In this document: positions 53,480 to 61,847 of the stretch, in pieces
Layout: each line of letters opens with the position of its first letter
Position numbering within the stretch: position 1 is the stretch's first letter
Assembly (NCBI RefSeq): GCF_000383615.1
Contig: NZ_KB911608.1
Location: 1 to 64,000 of the forward strand
Reading direction: 5' to 3'
DNA: 64,000 bases
From: Streptomyces canus 299MFChir4.1
Lineage (GTDB): Bacteria; Actinomycetota; Actinomycetes; Streptomycetales; Streptomycetaceae
Position numbers and translations under genes: made by a program
The notes under the pieces: generated by a model
What the model was told of the DNA's origin: nothing
Database searches by the model: none
The model's input: only the letters and a program-made list of their open reading frames with translations

Positions 53480-53662
53480 CCGACTGGTCGGAATCCGGTG
53501 CCGTCTGGGGCCTTTGACCAAGTTTTTGGCAAGCCGTCCGAGGGTTAGCCACTCAAAAGGGGTGTCATTCTCCAGATCAAACACGTATCCGCTCGATGAC
53601 ACACCGCTTCGGCCCCTAGGATTCCCCCTATCACCTCACCGGTCTCATTTGACAGGAACCCC

Positions 53663-54598
53663 ATGAGCGACACTTCCCCCTACGGCTTCGAGCTTGTGCG
53701 GCGTGGGTACGACCGCGCTCAGGTGGACGAACGGATCTCCAAGCTCGTCTCCGACCGTGACAGCGCTCTCTCCCGCATCACCGCCCTGGAAAAGCGCATC
53801 GAGGAGCTCCACCTCGAGACGCAGAACGCCCAGGCTCAGGTAAGCGACGCCGAGCCGTCGTACGCCGGCCTCGGCGCGCGTGTCGAGAAGATCCTCCGCC
53901 TCGCCGAGGAGGAGGCCAAGGACCTGCGCGACGAGGCCCGTCGCGCGGCCGAGCAGCACCGCGAACTCGCCGAGTCGGCGGCCCAGCAGGTCCGCAACGA
54001 CGCAGAATCGTTCGCTGCGGAGCGCAAGTCCAAGGCCGAGGACGAGGGCGTCCGGATCGTCGAGAAGGCCAAGAGCGACGCGTCCCAGCTGCGTTCCGAG
54101 GCTCAGAAGGACGCGCAGTCCAAGCGTGAGGAGGCGGACGCCCTCTTCGAGGAGACCCGCGCCAAGGCCGCGCAGGCCGCCGCCGACTTCGAGACGAACC
54201 TCGCCAAGCGCCGGGAGCAGTCCGAGCGCGATCTGGCCTCGCGTCAGCAGAAGGCGGAGAAGCGTCTCGCGGAGATCGAGCACCGCGCGGAGCAACTGCG
54301 CCTGGAGGCCGAGAAGCTGCGCACCGACGCCGAGCGCCGCGCCCGCCAGACGGTGGAGACCGCGCAGCGCCAGGCCGAGGACATCGTGGCCGACGCCAAC
54401 GCCAAGGCCGACCGCATCCGTTCGGAATCCGAGCGTGAGCTCGCGGCTCTGACGAACCGTCGCGACTCGATCAACGCCCAGCTGACGAACGTCCGCGAGA
54501 TGCTCGCCACGCTCACGGGCGCCGCGGTGGCCGCCGCCGGCACCCCGGCCGACGACGAGCCGATCTCCCGTGGGGTTCCGGCCCAGCAGTCCCGGTAA
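53663..54598 (+). CDS. filP: FilP, DivIVA-related coiled-coil cytoskeletal protein
   Basis: FilP forms intermediate-filament-like networks behind the hyphal tip. The 311-residue protein begins with a DivIVA-like motif (SPYGFELVRRGYDRAQVDERISKLV) and continues as uninterrupted coiled coil to about 285 (RRDSINAQLTNVREMLATL), with a short disordered tail. Length and sequence match FilP. A separate promoter is likely in the 183-base gap after scy: TAGGAT at 53618 and an AGGAA ribosome-binding site. Adjacent scy and filP encode interacting proteins. Confidence 0.95.
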   Translation: MSDTSPYGFELVRRGYDRAQVDERISKLVSDRDSALSRITALEKRIEELHLETQNAQAQVSDAEPSYAGLGARVEKILRLAEEEAKDLRDEARRAAEQHRELAESAAQQVRNDAESFAAERKSKAEDEGVRIVEKAKSDASQLRSEAQKDAQSKREEADALFEETRAKAAQAAADFETNLAKRREQSERDLASRQQKAEKRLAEIEHRAEQLRLEAEKLRTDAERRARQTVETAQRQAEDIVADANAKADRIRSESERELAALTNRRDSINAQLTNVREMLATLTGAAVAAAGTPADDEPISRGVPAQQSR

Positions 54599-54616
54599 CA
54601 CCGCCTGACGGCATCA

Positions 54617-54654
54617 AGGGCCCGCACCTTCACCCCCGACAGGTGCGGGCCTTT
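54617..54654 (+). terminator. Terminator after filP
   Basis: An 11-bp stem (GGCCCGCACCT with its complement) and about 11-base loop flanked by AAG/CTTT follow the filP stop by 20 bases. Confidence 0.82.
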
Positions 54655-54788
54655 GGCGTGTCCGGGGGCACTGGTGCACCGGGGCCCCGTCCGAGTGACG
54701 TGATCTTGGCCCCTGCCTACTGCTTCCGGCCCTCTCCCCCGGGTGGCGCATTTTTGCCCTTCTGGTCGGTCTCCGTTTGCCCGCACGA

Positions 54789-54818
54789 TTGGCATCTGCC
54801 GAACCCGCCCCCTAGCGT
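54789..54818 (+). promoter_or_regulatory. Promoter of the first ABC module, leaderless
   Basis: TTGGCA (54789-54794), an 18-base spacer and TAGCGT (54813-54818) put the transcription start at or within a base or two of the ATG at 54826. No ribosome-binding site is present. Confidence 0.7.
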
Positions 54819-54825
54819 GGTCCGC

Positions 54826-55788
54826 ATGATCGAGCTGGCGGGCCTGACGAAGCGGTACGGCGAGAAGGTGGCGGTCAACAACCTGACCTTCACCGTCAGA
54901 CCGGGCATCGTCACGGGCTTCCTGGGTCCCAACGGCGCCGGCAAGTCGACCACCATGCGCATGATGCTCGGCCTGGACCGTCCCACCGCCGGGGACGTCC
55001 GCATCGACGGCAAGCACTACGACCAGCTCAAGGACCCGCTGACGTACATCGGCGCCCTGCTGGACGCCAAGGCCATGCACGGCGGGCGCAGCGCCTTCAA
55101 CCACCTGCTGTGCCTCGCGCAGAGCAACGGCATCCCGACGAAGCGGGTGCACGAGGTCCTCGACACGGTCGGTCTCACCGCCGTCGCGAAGAAGAAGGCC
55201 AAGGGGTTCTCGCTCGGTATGGGCCAGCGGCTCGGCATCGCGGGCGCGTTGCTCGGCGATCCGCGGATCCTGATGTTCGACGAGCCGGTCAACGGGCTCG
55301 ACCCCGAGGGCATCCACTGGATCCGCAACCTGATGAAGTCCCTTGCCGCGCAGGGCCGTACGGTCTTCGTCTCCTCGCATCTCATGAGCGAGATGGCGCT
55401 GACCGCCGACCACCTCGTCGTCATCGGCCAGGGGCGGCTGCTCGCCGACACCTCCATGGCCGACTTCATCGCGCAGAACTCGCGGTCCTACGTCCGCATC
55501 CGCACCCCGCAGCGCGAGCGGCTGCTGGACGTGCTGCACGCGGCCGGGGTCACCGTCGTCGAGACCGGCAACGGCACGCTGGAGGTCGACGGCAGCAAGT
55601 CCGAGTACATCGGCGAGCTGGCCGCCCAGCACCAGCTCGTGCTGCATGAGCTGAGCCCCCAACAGGCCTCCCTGGAGGAGGCGTTCATGCAGCTGACCGC
55701 CGAGTCGGTCGAGTACCACGCCCACAGCGACACACCCGTCGAGGCACCGCGGCAGCAGCCGTGGGGCAACGACTGGAAGGGGAAGTGA
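54826..55788 (+). CDS. ABC transporter ATP-binding protein, module 1
   Basis: A 320-residue ABC-2 type ATPase. Walker A is GPNGAGKSTT, the signature is FSLGMGQRLGIA (LGMGQ instead of LSGGQ), Walker B is RILMFDEPVNGLDP, and the switch His is in SSHLMSEM. The C-terminal ~100 residues form an accessory domain ending in a His/Pro/Gln tail. It is paired with the permease 2 bases on. The same arrangement is repeated downstream, so the locus is a duplication. The substrate is unknown; this subclass is often annotated as antibiotic or lantibiotic immunity, which is not demonstrated here. Confidence 0.93.
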   Translation: MIELAGLTKRYGEKVAVNNLTFTVRPGIVTGFLGPNGAGKSTTMRMMLGLDRPTAGDVRIDGKHYDQLKDPLTYIGALLDAKAMHGGRSAFNHLLCLAQSNGIPTKRVHEVLDTVGLTAVAKKKAKGFSLGMGQRLGIAGALLGDPRILMFDEPVNGLDPEGIHWIRNLMKSLAAQGRTVFVSSHLMSEMALTADHLVVIGQGRLLADTSMADFIAQNSRSYVRIRTPQRERLLDVLHAAGVTVVETGNGTLEVDGSKSEYIGELAAQHQLVLHELSPQQASLEEAFMQLTAESVEYHAHSDTPVEAPRQQPWGNDWKGK

Positions 55789-55790
55789 CC

Positions 55791-56561
55791 ATGGCGGCGA
55801 CCCAGGTCATCCGCTCCGAGTGGACCAAGATCCGGTCGGTGGCCTCCACGGTGTGGACGCTCTCCCTCGCCGTGGTCGTCACCATCGGGCTCGGCATCCT
55901 GATCTCGGCCCTGTCGAAGAACGAGTTCGACAACATGAGCCGGCAGGACAAGCTCTCCTTCGACCCGACGTTCATCAGCTTCGCCGGGATGAGCCTCGGG
56001 CAGCTCGCGATGATCGTGTTCGGGGTGCTCGTCGTCTCGAACGAGTACAGCACCGGCATGATCCGCACCTCGCTGGCCGCCGTTCCGCAGCGGGGCACCT
56101 TCCTGGCGAGCAAGATCGCGGTCGCCACCGGGCTCTCGCTGGCCGTCGGTCTCGTCACCAGCTTCGTCACCTTCTTCCTCGGGCAGGCGATGCTCGGCTC
56201 GCACAGGGCGGAGATCGGGGACACCGGGGTGCTGCGCGCGGTCATCGGCGGCGGCCTCTACATGACCCTCATCGCGATGTTCTCGATGGGCGTCGCCGCG
56301 ATGCTGCGCTCGCCGATGCTGTCGCTGGGCATCCTGATGCCGTTCTTCTTCCTGATCTCCAACATCCTGGGCAACGTCTCGGCGACGAAGAAGATCGGCC
56401 GGTTCCTGCCGGATCAGGCCGGCAGCAGGATCATGCAGGTGGTCACCCCGATCGACGACGACACTCCCTACGGCCCCTGGGGCGGGCTCGGGATCATGGC
56501 GCTGTGGGTGGCGGTGGCACTGATCGGCGCCTATGTCCTGTTGAAGAAGCGGGACGCGTGA
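55791..56561 (+). CDS. ABC-2 type permease, module 1
   Basis: A 256-residue permease with six membrane helices: TVWTLSLAVVVTIGLGILISAL, MSLGQLAMIVFGVLVVSNEYSTGMIRTSL, SLAVGLVTSFVTFFLG, GGLYMTLIAMFSMGVAAML, LGILMPFFFLISNILGNVSA and GIMALWVAVALIGAYVLLKKRDA. VIRSEWTKIRSVASTVWTL is the family start. ATG 55791 (or GTG 55785, overlapping the ATPase stop). Confidence 0.92.
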   Translation: MAATQVIRSEWTKIRSVASTVWTLSLAVVVTIGLGILISALSKNEFDNMSRQDKLSFDPTFISFAGMSLGQLAMIVFGVLVVSNEYSTGMIRTSLAAVPQRGTFLASKIAVATGLSLAVGLVTSFVTFFLGQAMLGSHRAEIGDTGVLRAVIGGGLYMTLIAMFSMGVAAMLRSPMLSLGILMPFFFLISNILGNVSATKKIGRFLPDQAGSRIMQVVTPIDDDTPYGPWGGLGIMALWVAVALIGAYVLLKKRDA

Positions 56562-56674
56562 CGCGCAAGGCCCTTTGCTTTCATTTGAGCGGAACCGTCA
56601 GCGCCCCGATAAGCTCCTAACCCTTACGGGGGGCGTGCGCCCCGCTGTCCTGAACCTTGCGATGGGTGCGGAGC

Positions 56675-57859
56675 ATGATCGAGGCAGTCGGCCTGACCAA
56701 GCGCTACGGCGACAAGACCGCTGTGTACAACCTTTCCTTCCAGGTGCGTCCCGGCACCGTCACCGGCTTCCTGGGCCCCAACGGCTCGGGCAAGTCGACG
56801 ACCATGCGGATGATCCTCGGCCTGGACAACCCCACGTCGGGGCAGGTGACGATCGGCGGCTACCCGTATCGCAGGCTGCCCAACGCGGCCCGGCAGGTCG
56901 GTGCGCTGATCGACGCCAAGGCCGTGCACGGCGGCCGGGCGGCCCGAAACCACCTGCTGTGCCTGGCCCAGCTGTCCGGCATCCCGGCCCGCCGGGTGGA
57001 CGAGGTGCTGGGCGTGGTCGGCCTCCAGGACGTGGCCAGGAAGCGTTCCAAGGGCTTCTCGCTCGGCATGGGCCAGCGGCTCGGCATCGCGGCCGCGCTG
57101 CTCGGCGACCCCCAGGTGCTGCTCTTCGACGAGCCGGTCAACGGGCTCGACCCCGAGGGCATCCTGTGGGTGCGCAACCTGATGAAGGCGCTGGCGGCGG
57201 AGGGCCGCACGGTCTTCGTCTCCTCCCACCTGATGAGCGAGATGGCGCTGACCGCGGACCATCTCATCGTCATCGGTCGCGGGCAGCTGCTCGCCGACAT
57301 GAGCATCCAGGACTTCATCGCCGCGAACTCCGCGGGCTTCGCGCGGGTGCGGACGCCCGACACCGAGCCCCAGCTGCGCGAGAAGCTGTCGGCCGCGATC
57401 ACCGAGGCGGGCGGGCACGTCCTGCCGGAGCAGGACGGCGCGCTGCGCGTGACCGGGCTGCCCCTCCCCCGCATCAGCGACATCGCGCACGACACGGACG
57501 TACGCCTGTGGGAGCTGTCGCCGCACCAGGCCTCGCTGGAAGAGGCGTACATGCGGATGACGCAGGGCGCGGTGGACTACCGCTCGACCATCGACCAGAA
57601 GGCGGGGCTCATGCAGCCCCTCCCGCCCGGCGCGCAGCCGCCCATGCCGGTCCCGGGCCAGGGCCAGCCGGGCTGGTACGCCCCGCCGCCGCCCCAGCCG
57701 GGCGGGCAGCCGTTCGCAGGCCCGCAGGACCCGGCGCAGGCGGGCCCGTACGGCGCCCCCAACCCGTACGCGCAGCCGCCGGCGCAGCCCCCGGCCGCCG
57801 CGCCCGCCCCGCAGACATCCGCCCCCGCCACCCCGACCGAGCCCGAGGACGCCCGATGA
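56675..57859 (+). CDS. ABC transporter ATP-binding protein, module 2
   Basis: A 394-residue paralogue of the first ATPase, with the same SLGMGQRLGIA signature, GPNGSGKSTT and LLFDEPVNGLDP. It differs by a ~80-residue Pro/Gln/Gly/Ala tail (QPLPPGAQPPMPVPGQGQPG and onward). ATG 56675 is chosen; the frame is also open back to 56657. Its stop overlaps the permease start by ATGA. The high similarity between modules 1 and 2 indicates tandem duplication followed by divergence of the tails. Confidence 0.93.
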   Translation: MIEAVGLTKRYGDKTAVYNLSFQVRPGTVTGFLGPNGSGKSTTMRMILGLDNPTSGQVTIGGYPYRRLPNAARQVGALIDAKAVHGGRAARNHLLCLAQLSGIPARRVDEVLGVVGLQDVARKRSKGFSLGMGQRLGIAAALLGDPQVLLFDEPVNGLDPEGILWVRNLMKALAAEGRTVFVSSHLMSEMALTADHLIVIGRGQLLADMSIQDFIAANSAGFARVRTPDTEPQLREKLSAAITEAGGHVLPEQDGALRVTGLPLPRISDIAHDTDVRLWELSPHQASLEEAYMRMTQGAVDYRSTIDQKAGLMQPLPPGAQPPMPVPGQGQPGWYAPPPPQPGGQPFAGPQDPAQAGPYGAPNPYAQPPAQPPAAAPAPQTSAPATPTEPEDAR

Positions 57860-58734
57860 GCACCCCGCAGCCTTCGATGCCGCAGGCCCAGGCCGCCGTA
57901 CCGAACTGGCAGTCGGCGGGTGGGCCGTCGTACGCCGGTTACACCTCGCCGATCCCCGTGGTGCGCACCCATCTCGGGCACGCCATCGCCTCGGAGTGGA
58001 CGAAGATCCGGTCGGTGCGCTCGACGATCTGGACGCTGGGCGTGTTCGTCCTGCTCATGATCGGCATCGGGCTGGGAGCCGCCGCGCTGGTCGCGGCCAA
58101 CGCCTCGCAGGAGAGCCTGCGCGACGAGAACCCGCTGTCGTTCGGCTTCTTCGGACTGCTGCTCGGCAGCATGTGCGTCATCACGCTCGGCGTGCTGACC
58201 ACGGCCTCGGAGTACGGCACCGGGATGATCCGTACGACGATGGTCGCCTGCCCCTCCCGCGGCCGGGTCCTCGCGGCGAAGGCGGTGGTGTTCTTCACCG
58301 TCGCCTTCGTGACCACCCTGGTCTCGGTCCTCGTGGTCGCCCTCGCGGACGTGGCCCTGCTGGACGGCGCCCGCAACCCGACCGGTCAGGAGTGGCTGAA
58401 GGGCACGGTCGGCATCTCGCTCTACATCGCGCTGCTCGGTCTGCTCTCGCTGGTCGTCGGCTCGATCATCCGGCACTCGGCGGGCGCGATCACCGTCATG
58501 ATCGGTGTCGTGCTGGCCCCGCTGGTCATCGCGCTGTTCATGTTCTCGCAGTCCCTGGAGGGCCTGCGGCAGGCGCTGTTCGAGTACTCCATCCCGAACC
58601 AGCTCAGCGTGTTCTACTCCAACTCCCTCACCGAGAGCGGCCCTTCGGACTGGGACCCGCTGTGGATCATCCTGGGTGTGACGGCCGTCGCGTTCGCCGG
58701 CGCCTACGCGCTGCTGGAGAAGCGGGACGTGTAG
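57856..58734 (+). CDS. ABC-2 type permease, module 2
   Basis: A 292-residue permease. An N-terminal cytoplasmic extension of about 40 residues (Pro/Gln/Ala-rich) precedes AIASEWTKIRSVRSTIWTLGVFVLLMIGIGLGA and five further helices, ending FAGAYALLEKRDV. The EWTKIRSVxST motif and LLxKRDx ending are shared with the module 1 permease. The tail of ATPase 2 and this extension are both absent from module 1, so they may interact. Confidence 0.92.
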   Translation: MSTPQPSMPQAQAAVPNWQSAGGPSYAGYTSPIPVVRTHLGHAIASEWTKIRSVRSTIWTLGVFVLLMIGIGLGAAALVAANASQESLRDENPLSFGFFGLLLGSMCVITLGVLTTASEYGTGMIRTTMVACPSRGRVLAAKAVVFFTVAFVTTLVSVLVVALADVALLDGARNPTGQEWLKGTVGISLYIALLGLLSLVVGSIIRHSAGAITVMIGVVLAPLVIALFMFSQSLEGLRQALFEYSIPNQLSVFYSNSLTESGPSDWDPLWIILGVTAVAFAGAYALLEKRDV

Positions 58735-58743
58735 AAGCCCCCG

Positions 58744-58762
58744 GAGCCCCCTTCGGGGGCTC
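58744..58762. terminator. Terminator between module 2 and the next gene
   Basis: GAGCCCCCTTCGGGGGCTC is an 8-bp stem with a TTC loop at the end of convergent genes; it abuts the stop codon of the minus-strand gene (58761). Confidence 0.75.
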
Positions 58763-59102
58763 AGAACCTCGGCGCGTTACGGGACCGCTGCACCCGCGTG
58801 GTGCGGCGGTCCCGCGCGTTCCAGCAGGCCTTGTGCCAGTGTCTGCGCTCGTCGACACCCGAGTGGTCCGGCCAGGCCACCACGTGCGGGACACCGTCCG
58901 GGATCATCTGGTCGCAGCCCGGGCAGCGGTACGTCTTGCCCTGCGCGCTCGCCCCCGCCACATGCCGGACGTTCCAGTCCTCGCCCTGCCAGTGTGTGGC
59001 CGACTGGAAGCCGCCGTAGCGGCCGGACCGGTCGTCCTCGGCACTCCGGCCGGCCGAGTCCGACGAACCGGAACCCTTGGGTCGGTTGCGACGCGGGGAC
59101 AC
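58761..59102 (-). CDS. Small Cys/His zinc-binding protein
   Basis: A 113-residue basic protein. After a polar N-terminus it has YRCPGCDQMIPDGVPHVVAWPD...RRHWHKACWNARDRR, which carries CxxC, a His, and HxxxC in the order expected of a treble-clef or HNH-like zinc site; the last residues are Arg-rich. Such actinobacterial proteins are often annotated as ATP/GTP-binding without support. Start GTG 59102 has GAGGTG upstream. DNA or RNA binding is plausible but unproven. Confidence 0.75.
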   Translation of the reverse strand: MSPRRNRPKGSGSSDSAGRSAEDDRSGRYGGFQSATHWQGEDWNVRHVAGASAQGKTYRCPGCDQMIPDGVPHVVAWPDHSGVDERRHWHKACWNARDRRTTRVQRSRNAPRF

Positions 59103-59325
59103 AGGACACCTCACGGGGCTATACAGGAAGCAGGGACCGCGTCCAGCCTACGCGGCACGCGGCGGGCTACGCGTAGGGCACCAACCCCCACAAGTCCCCC
59201 TCCGGGACAACCCATTCTGCAGACAATCGGCAAATCTCTCCACCAGGCCGTGTCCTCGGCACGTGTCAGCCGGTTATGCCGTGTGGGGGAGCTCCGTGTC
59301 GGAGCCAAGGAAGCAGGAAAAGCAC

Positions 59326-60354
59326 ATGCACGTTGGAAGTTTCGTGTTGGCGGCCCAGTTCCCGGGGCAGGGCCAGGGGGAGGCGCTGCACCGCGCGGTC
59401 CGCTCTGCCGAGGTCGCGGAGGAGGCCGGGCTCGACGCGGTCTGGCTGGCAGAACACCACTTCGTGCCGTACGGCACCTGTCCGTCGGCGATCACCCTGG
59501 CGGCGCTGCTGCTGGGCCGCACCCGCCGTATCCGCGTCGGCACCGCCGTGAGCGTGCTGCCCACGGTGCACCCCGTGGCCCTCGGGGAGCAGGCCGCGCT
59601 GCTGCACATGACGAGCGGCGGGCGCTTCTCGCTGGGCGTGGGGCGCGGCGGTCCGTGGGTCGACCTGGAGGTGTTCGGCTCGGGCCTTGAGGCGTACGAG
59701 AAGGGCTTCCCGGAATCACTCGATCTGCTGGTGCGCTGGCTGCGCGAGCCGTCCGTCGGAGCGGCCGGCGAGCGCTTCCGCTTCCGCGAGGTGCCGGTCG
59801 TCCCGCGGCCGTCGGAGGCGCTCACGGAAGTCGACGGTCCCGAGGTCGTCGTCGCCTGCACCTCCCCGGCGAGCGTCCGGCTGGCCGCCGAGCGCGGGCT
59901 GCCGATGCTGCTCGGGATGCATGTCGGGGACGAGGAGAAGGCGGAGATGGTCGCCCTGTGGCGCAGGCGGGCGCGCGCCGCCGGACACGCGCCCGAGAAG
60001 GTGCTGGACGCGCCCCATGTCTCGGCCGGTGTCTGCCAGCTCGCGGACCGGCGCACGGACGCGGTGGAGGCCCTGGTGAAGGCGATGCCGGGGTGGCTCA
60101 GGCAGGGACTCGGCGCCCATGTCACGGTCGACGGCCGCGCCCGGCAGATGCGCGATCCGGTGGCCTACACCGAACTGCTCTGCGGACTGCACCCGGTGGG
60201 CACCCCGCGGCTCGCCGCCGACCGCCTCGCGGCGACCAGCGAACGGACGGGTGTCTCCCGTTTCGCCCTGCTCGTCGAGGGCTCGGGAGATCTGGCGGCC
60301 ACCGAGGAGAACGTACGGCGGCTGGGTGCGGAAGTACTGCCGCATCTGACCTGA
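59326..60354 (+). CDS. LLM-class flavin-dependent oxidoreductase
   Basis: A 342-residue luciferase-like TIM-barrel enzyme. MHVGSFVLAAQFPGQGQGEALHRAVRSAEVAEEAGLDAVWLAEHHF is the strand 1-2 region with the conserved AEHHF, and VGTAVSVLPTVHPVALGEQAALL and GGRFSLGVGRGGP follow. It uses FMN or F420H2; the exact cofactor and substrate cannot be told. ATG 59326 is preceded by AGGAAAAG. It is monocistronic, between the zinc protein and a hypothetical gene on the other strand. Confidence 0.88.
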   Translation: MHVGSFVLAAQFPGQGQGEALHRAVRSAEVAEEAGLDAVWLAEHHFVPYGTCPSAITLAALLLGRTRRIRVGTAVSVLPTVHPVALGEQAALLHMTSGGRFSLGVGRGGPWVDLEVFGSGLEAYEKGFPESLDLLVRWLREPSVGAAGERFRFREVPVVPRPSEALTEVDGPEVVVACTSPASVRLAAERGLPMLLGMHVGDEEKAEMVALWRRRARAAGHAPEKVLDAPHVSAGVCQLADRRTDAVEALVKAMPGWLRQGLGAHVTVDGRARQMRDPVAYTELLCGLHPVGTPRLAADRLAATSERTGVSRFALLVEGSGDLAATEENVRRLGAEVLPHLT

Positions 60355-60440
60355 AACGGAACAACCCTGTCCGGCGGGAGCTTGCCGCCCCGGTACTGAT
60401 GCACCTCCCGCGTACGGAGCGGCAAGCGAGCGGCGCCGCG

Positions 60441-60833
60441 TCAGCAGTCCCGGAACTCCGGAGACTGGTTCAGCAGCTGACTGCGCACCGAGGTGAAGCG
60501 GACCAGCGTCTCGTCGACGGAGGAGTCCAACGGGAACACCGCCACCCGGTGGCAGTTCTGGAAGGCCAGCCGCACACCGAAGTGCCGCTGAAGCGCGCCG
60601 CGTATCGCGTCACTCGCAAGCGCACGCAGCAGCTGACCGCGTGCCTGCTCGTCCGGCGGGGGCGTCTGGTTGTCGGCGAAGTTGCCGCCGTCGACCTTCA
60701 GCTGGGCCACCAGGGAGCTGATCATCTCCCATGCGTAGGGCAGGGAGGTCCGGACGCAGTCGACGAATTCCGCTTCGTCGACCTCGCCTCGCTCGGCCTT
60801 CTCGAGTAGGGCCGGTGAGACGTCGAGCGACAT
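60441..60833 (-). CDS. Conserved actinobacterial hypothetical (SCO5389-type)
   Basis: A 130-residue soluble protein with no recognised domain. MSLDVSPALLEKAERGEVDEAEFVDCVRTSLPYAWEMISSLVAQLK starts it; FGVRLAFQNCHRVAVFPLDSSVDETLVRFTSVRSQLLNQSPEFRDC ends it. Three cysteines are present (about residues 26, 94 and the C-terminal one). Codon use and an AGGAGAACCC ribosome-binding site before the ATG support expression. I can name the family only by memory of its S. coelicolor counterpart; the function is unknown. Confidence 0.75.
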   Translation of the reverse strand: MSLDVSPALLEKAERGEVDEAEFVDCVRTSLPYAWEMISSLVAQLKVDGGNFADNQTPPPDEQARGQLLRALASDAIRGALQRHFGVRLAFQNCHRVAVFPLDSSVDETLVRFTSVRSQLLNQSPEFRDC

Positions 60834-61088
60834 GGGTTCTCCTCTCGCACCCCTGATTCGTCAGGGGTTGCCGGACAGATGAGGGAGTCCGCGCTGCCGG
60901 ACACGCTCAGTGCACGCCTCGCGACCTCCCGTTCACTACGGTAGGCAACGGACGGTGACGGCACCAGGAGAATGCGAACAAAGGGCGCTCCCAACAGGCC
61001 CACAATCGGCCACAAGTGAACAGGCTTTCTCCACAGCCTTACGGGCCGAATCGCGTGGACATGCGCCCGTCGAGTAGCGTTGCCGACC

Positions 61089-61760
61089 ATGCGTCTCGTC
61101 ATTGCCCGGTGTTCCGTCGACTACGCGGGCCGGCTCACCGCCCACCTGCCCTCGGCCCCCCGTCTGATCCTGGTGAAGGCCGACGGCAGCGTCTCCATCC
61201 ACGCCGACGACCGGGCCTACAAGCCCCTGAACTGGATGTCGCCGCCCTGCACGTTGAAGGAGGGGACCGGCGACGAGGAAGGCGTCTGGACCGTCATCAA
61301 CAAGGCGGGCGAGAAGCTCATCATCACGATGGAGGAGGTCCTGCACGACTCCTCGCACGAACTCGGTGTGGATCCCGGCCTGATCAAGGACGGCGTGGAA
61401 GCACACCTTCAGGAACTGCTCGCCGACCGCATCGAGACCCTCGGCGACGGCTACACCCTGATCCGCCGCGAGTACATGACGGCCATCGGCCCGGTCGACA
61501 TCCTGTGCCGGGACGCCGAGGGGCAGACCGTCGCGGTGGAGATCAAGCGGCGCGGTGAGATCGACGGTGTCGAGCAACTCACCCGCTACCTCGACCTGTT
61601 GAACCGCGACCCCCATCTCGCTCCGGTCCGCGGCATCTTCGCCGCGCAGGAGATCAAGCCGCAGGCCCGTGTCCTCGCGACGGACCGCGGTATCGGCTGC
61701 CACGTCATGGACTACGACGCGCTGCGGGGCATCGAGGACGACAAGCTGCGGCTGTTCTGA
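61089..61760 (+). CDS. nucS: NucS/EndoMS mismatch-specific endonuclease
   Basis: NucS replaces MutS-MutL in many actinobacteria, cleaving mismatched DNA with the sliding clamp. The 223-residue protein has an N-terminal DNA-binding half (RLVIARCSVDYAGRLTAHLPSAPRLILVKADGSVSIHADDRAYKPLNWMSPPC). Its PD-(D/E)xK catalytic half has D137 in GPVDILCRD, E151 and K153 in VEIKRRGEIDGVEQL. The C-terminus ends DDKLRLF, a clamp-binding-type tail. ATG 61089 is preferred over TTG 61080. TAGCGT (61075-61080) could be a -10 for a near-leaderless message. Confidence 0.95.
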   Translation: MRLVIARCSVDYAGRLTAHLPSAPRLILVKADGSVSIHADDRAYKPLNWMSPPCTLKEGTGDEEGVWTVINKAGEKLIITMEEVLHDSSHELGVDPGLIKDGVEAHLQELLADRIETLGDGYTLIRREYMTAIGPVDILCRDAEGQTVAVEIKRRGEIDGVEQLTRYLDLLNRDPHLAPVRGIFAAQEIKPQARVLATDRGIGCHVMDYDALRGIEDDKLRLF

Positions 61761-61796
61761 CAGCGCCTCTTCCGCTACGACGAGTTCTTCCACGAA

Positions 61797-61828
61797 GAGG
61801 GCCGGGTCCGTTTCTGGACCCGGCCCTC
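61797..61828. terminator. Bidirectional terminator after nucS
   Basis: A 13-bp perfect stem (61797-61809 with 61816-61828) and 6-base loop lie between convergent stops at 61760 and 61848. Confidence 0.87.
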
Positions 61829-61847
61829 CTGTTGTCGCGCCTGTGCG

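Noticed and set aside
49334..53602. A 1422-codon open frame on the minus strand opposite scy
   Set aside because: High-GC codon bias of the coiled-coil gene leaves the antisense frame open; the product is Leu/Gly/Arg-rich low complexity with no domain, while the plus strand encodes Scy.
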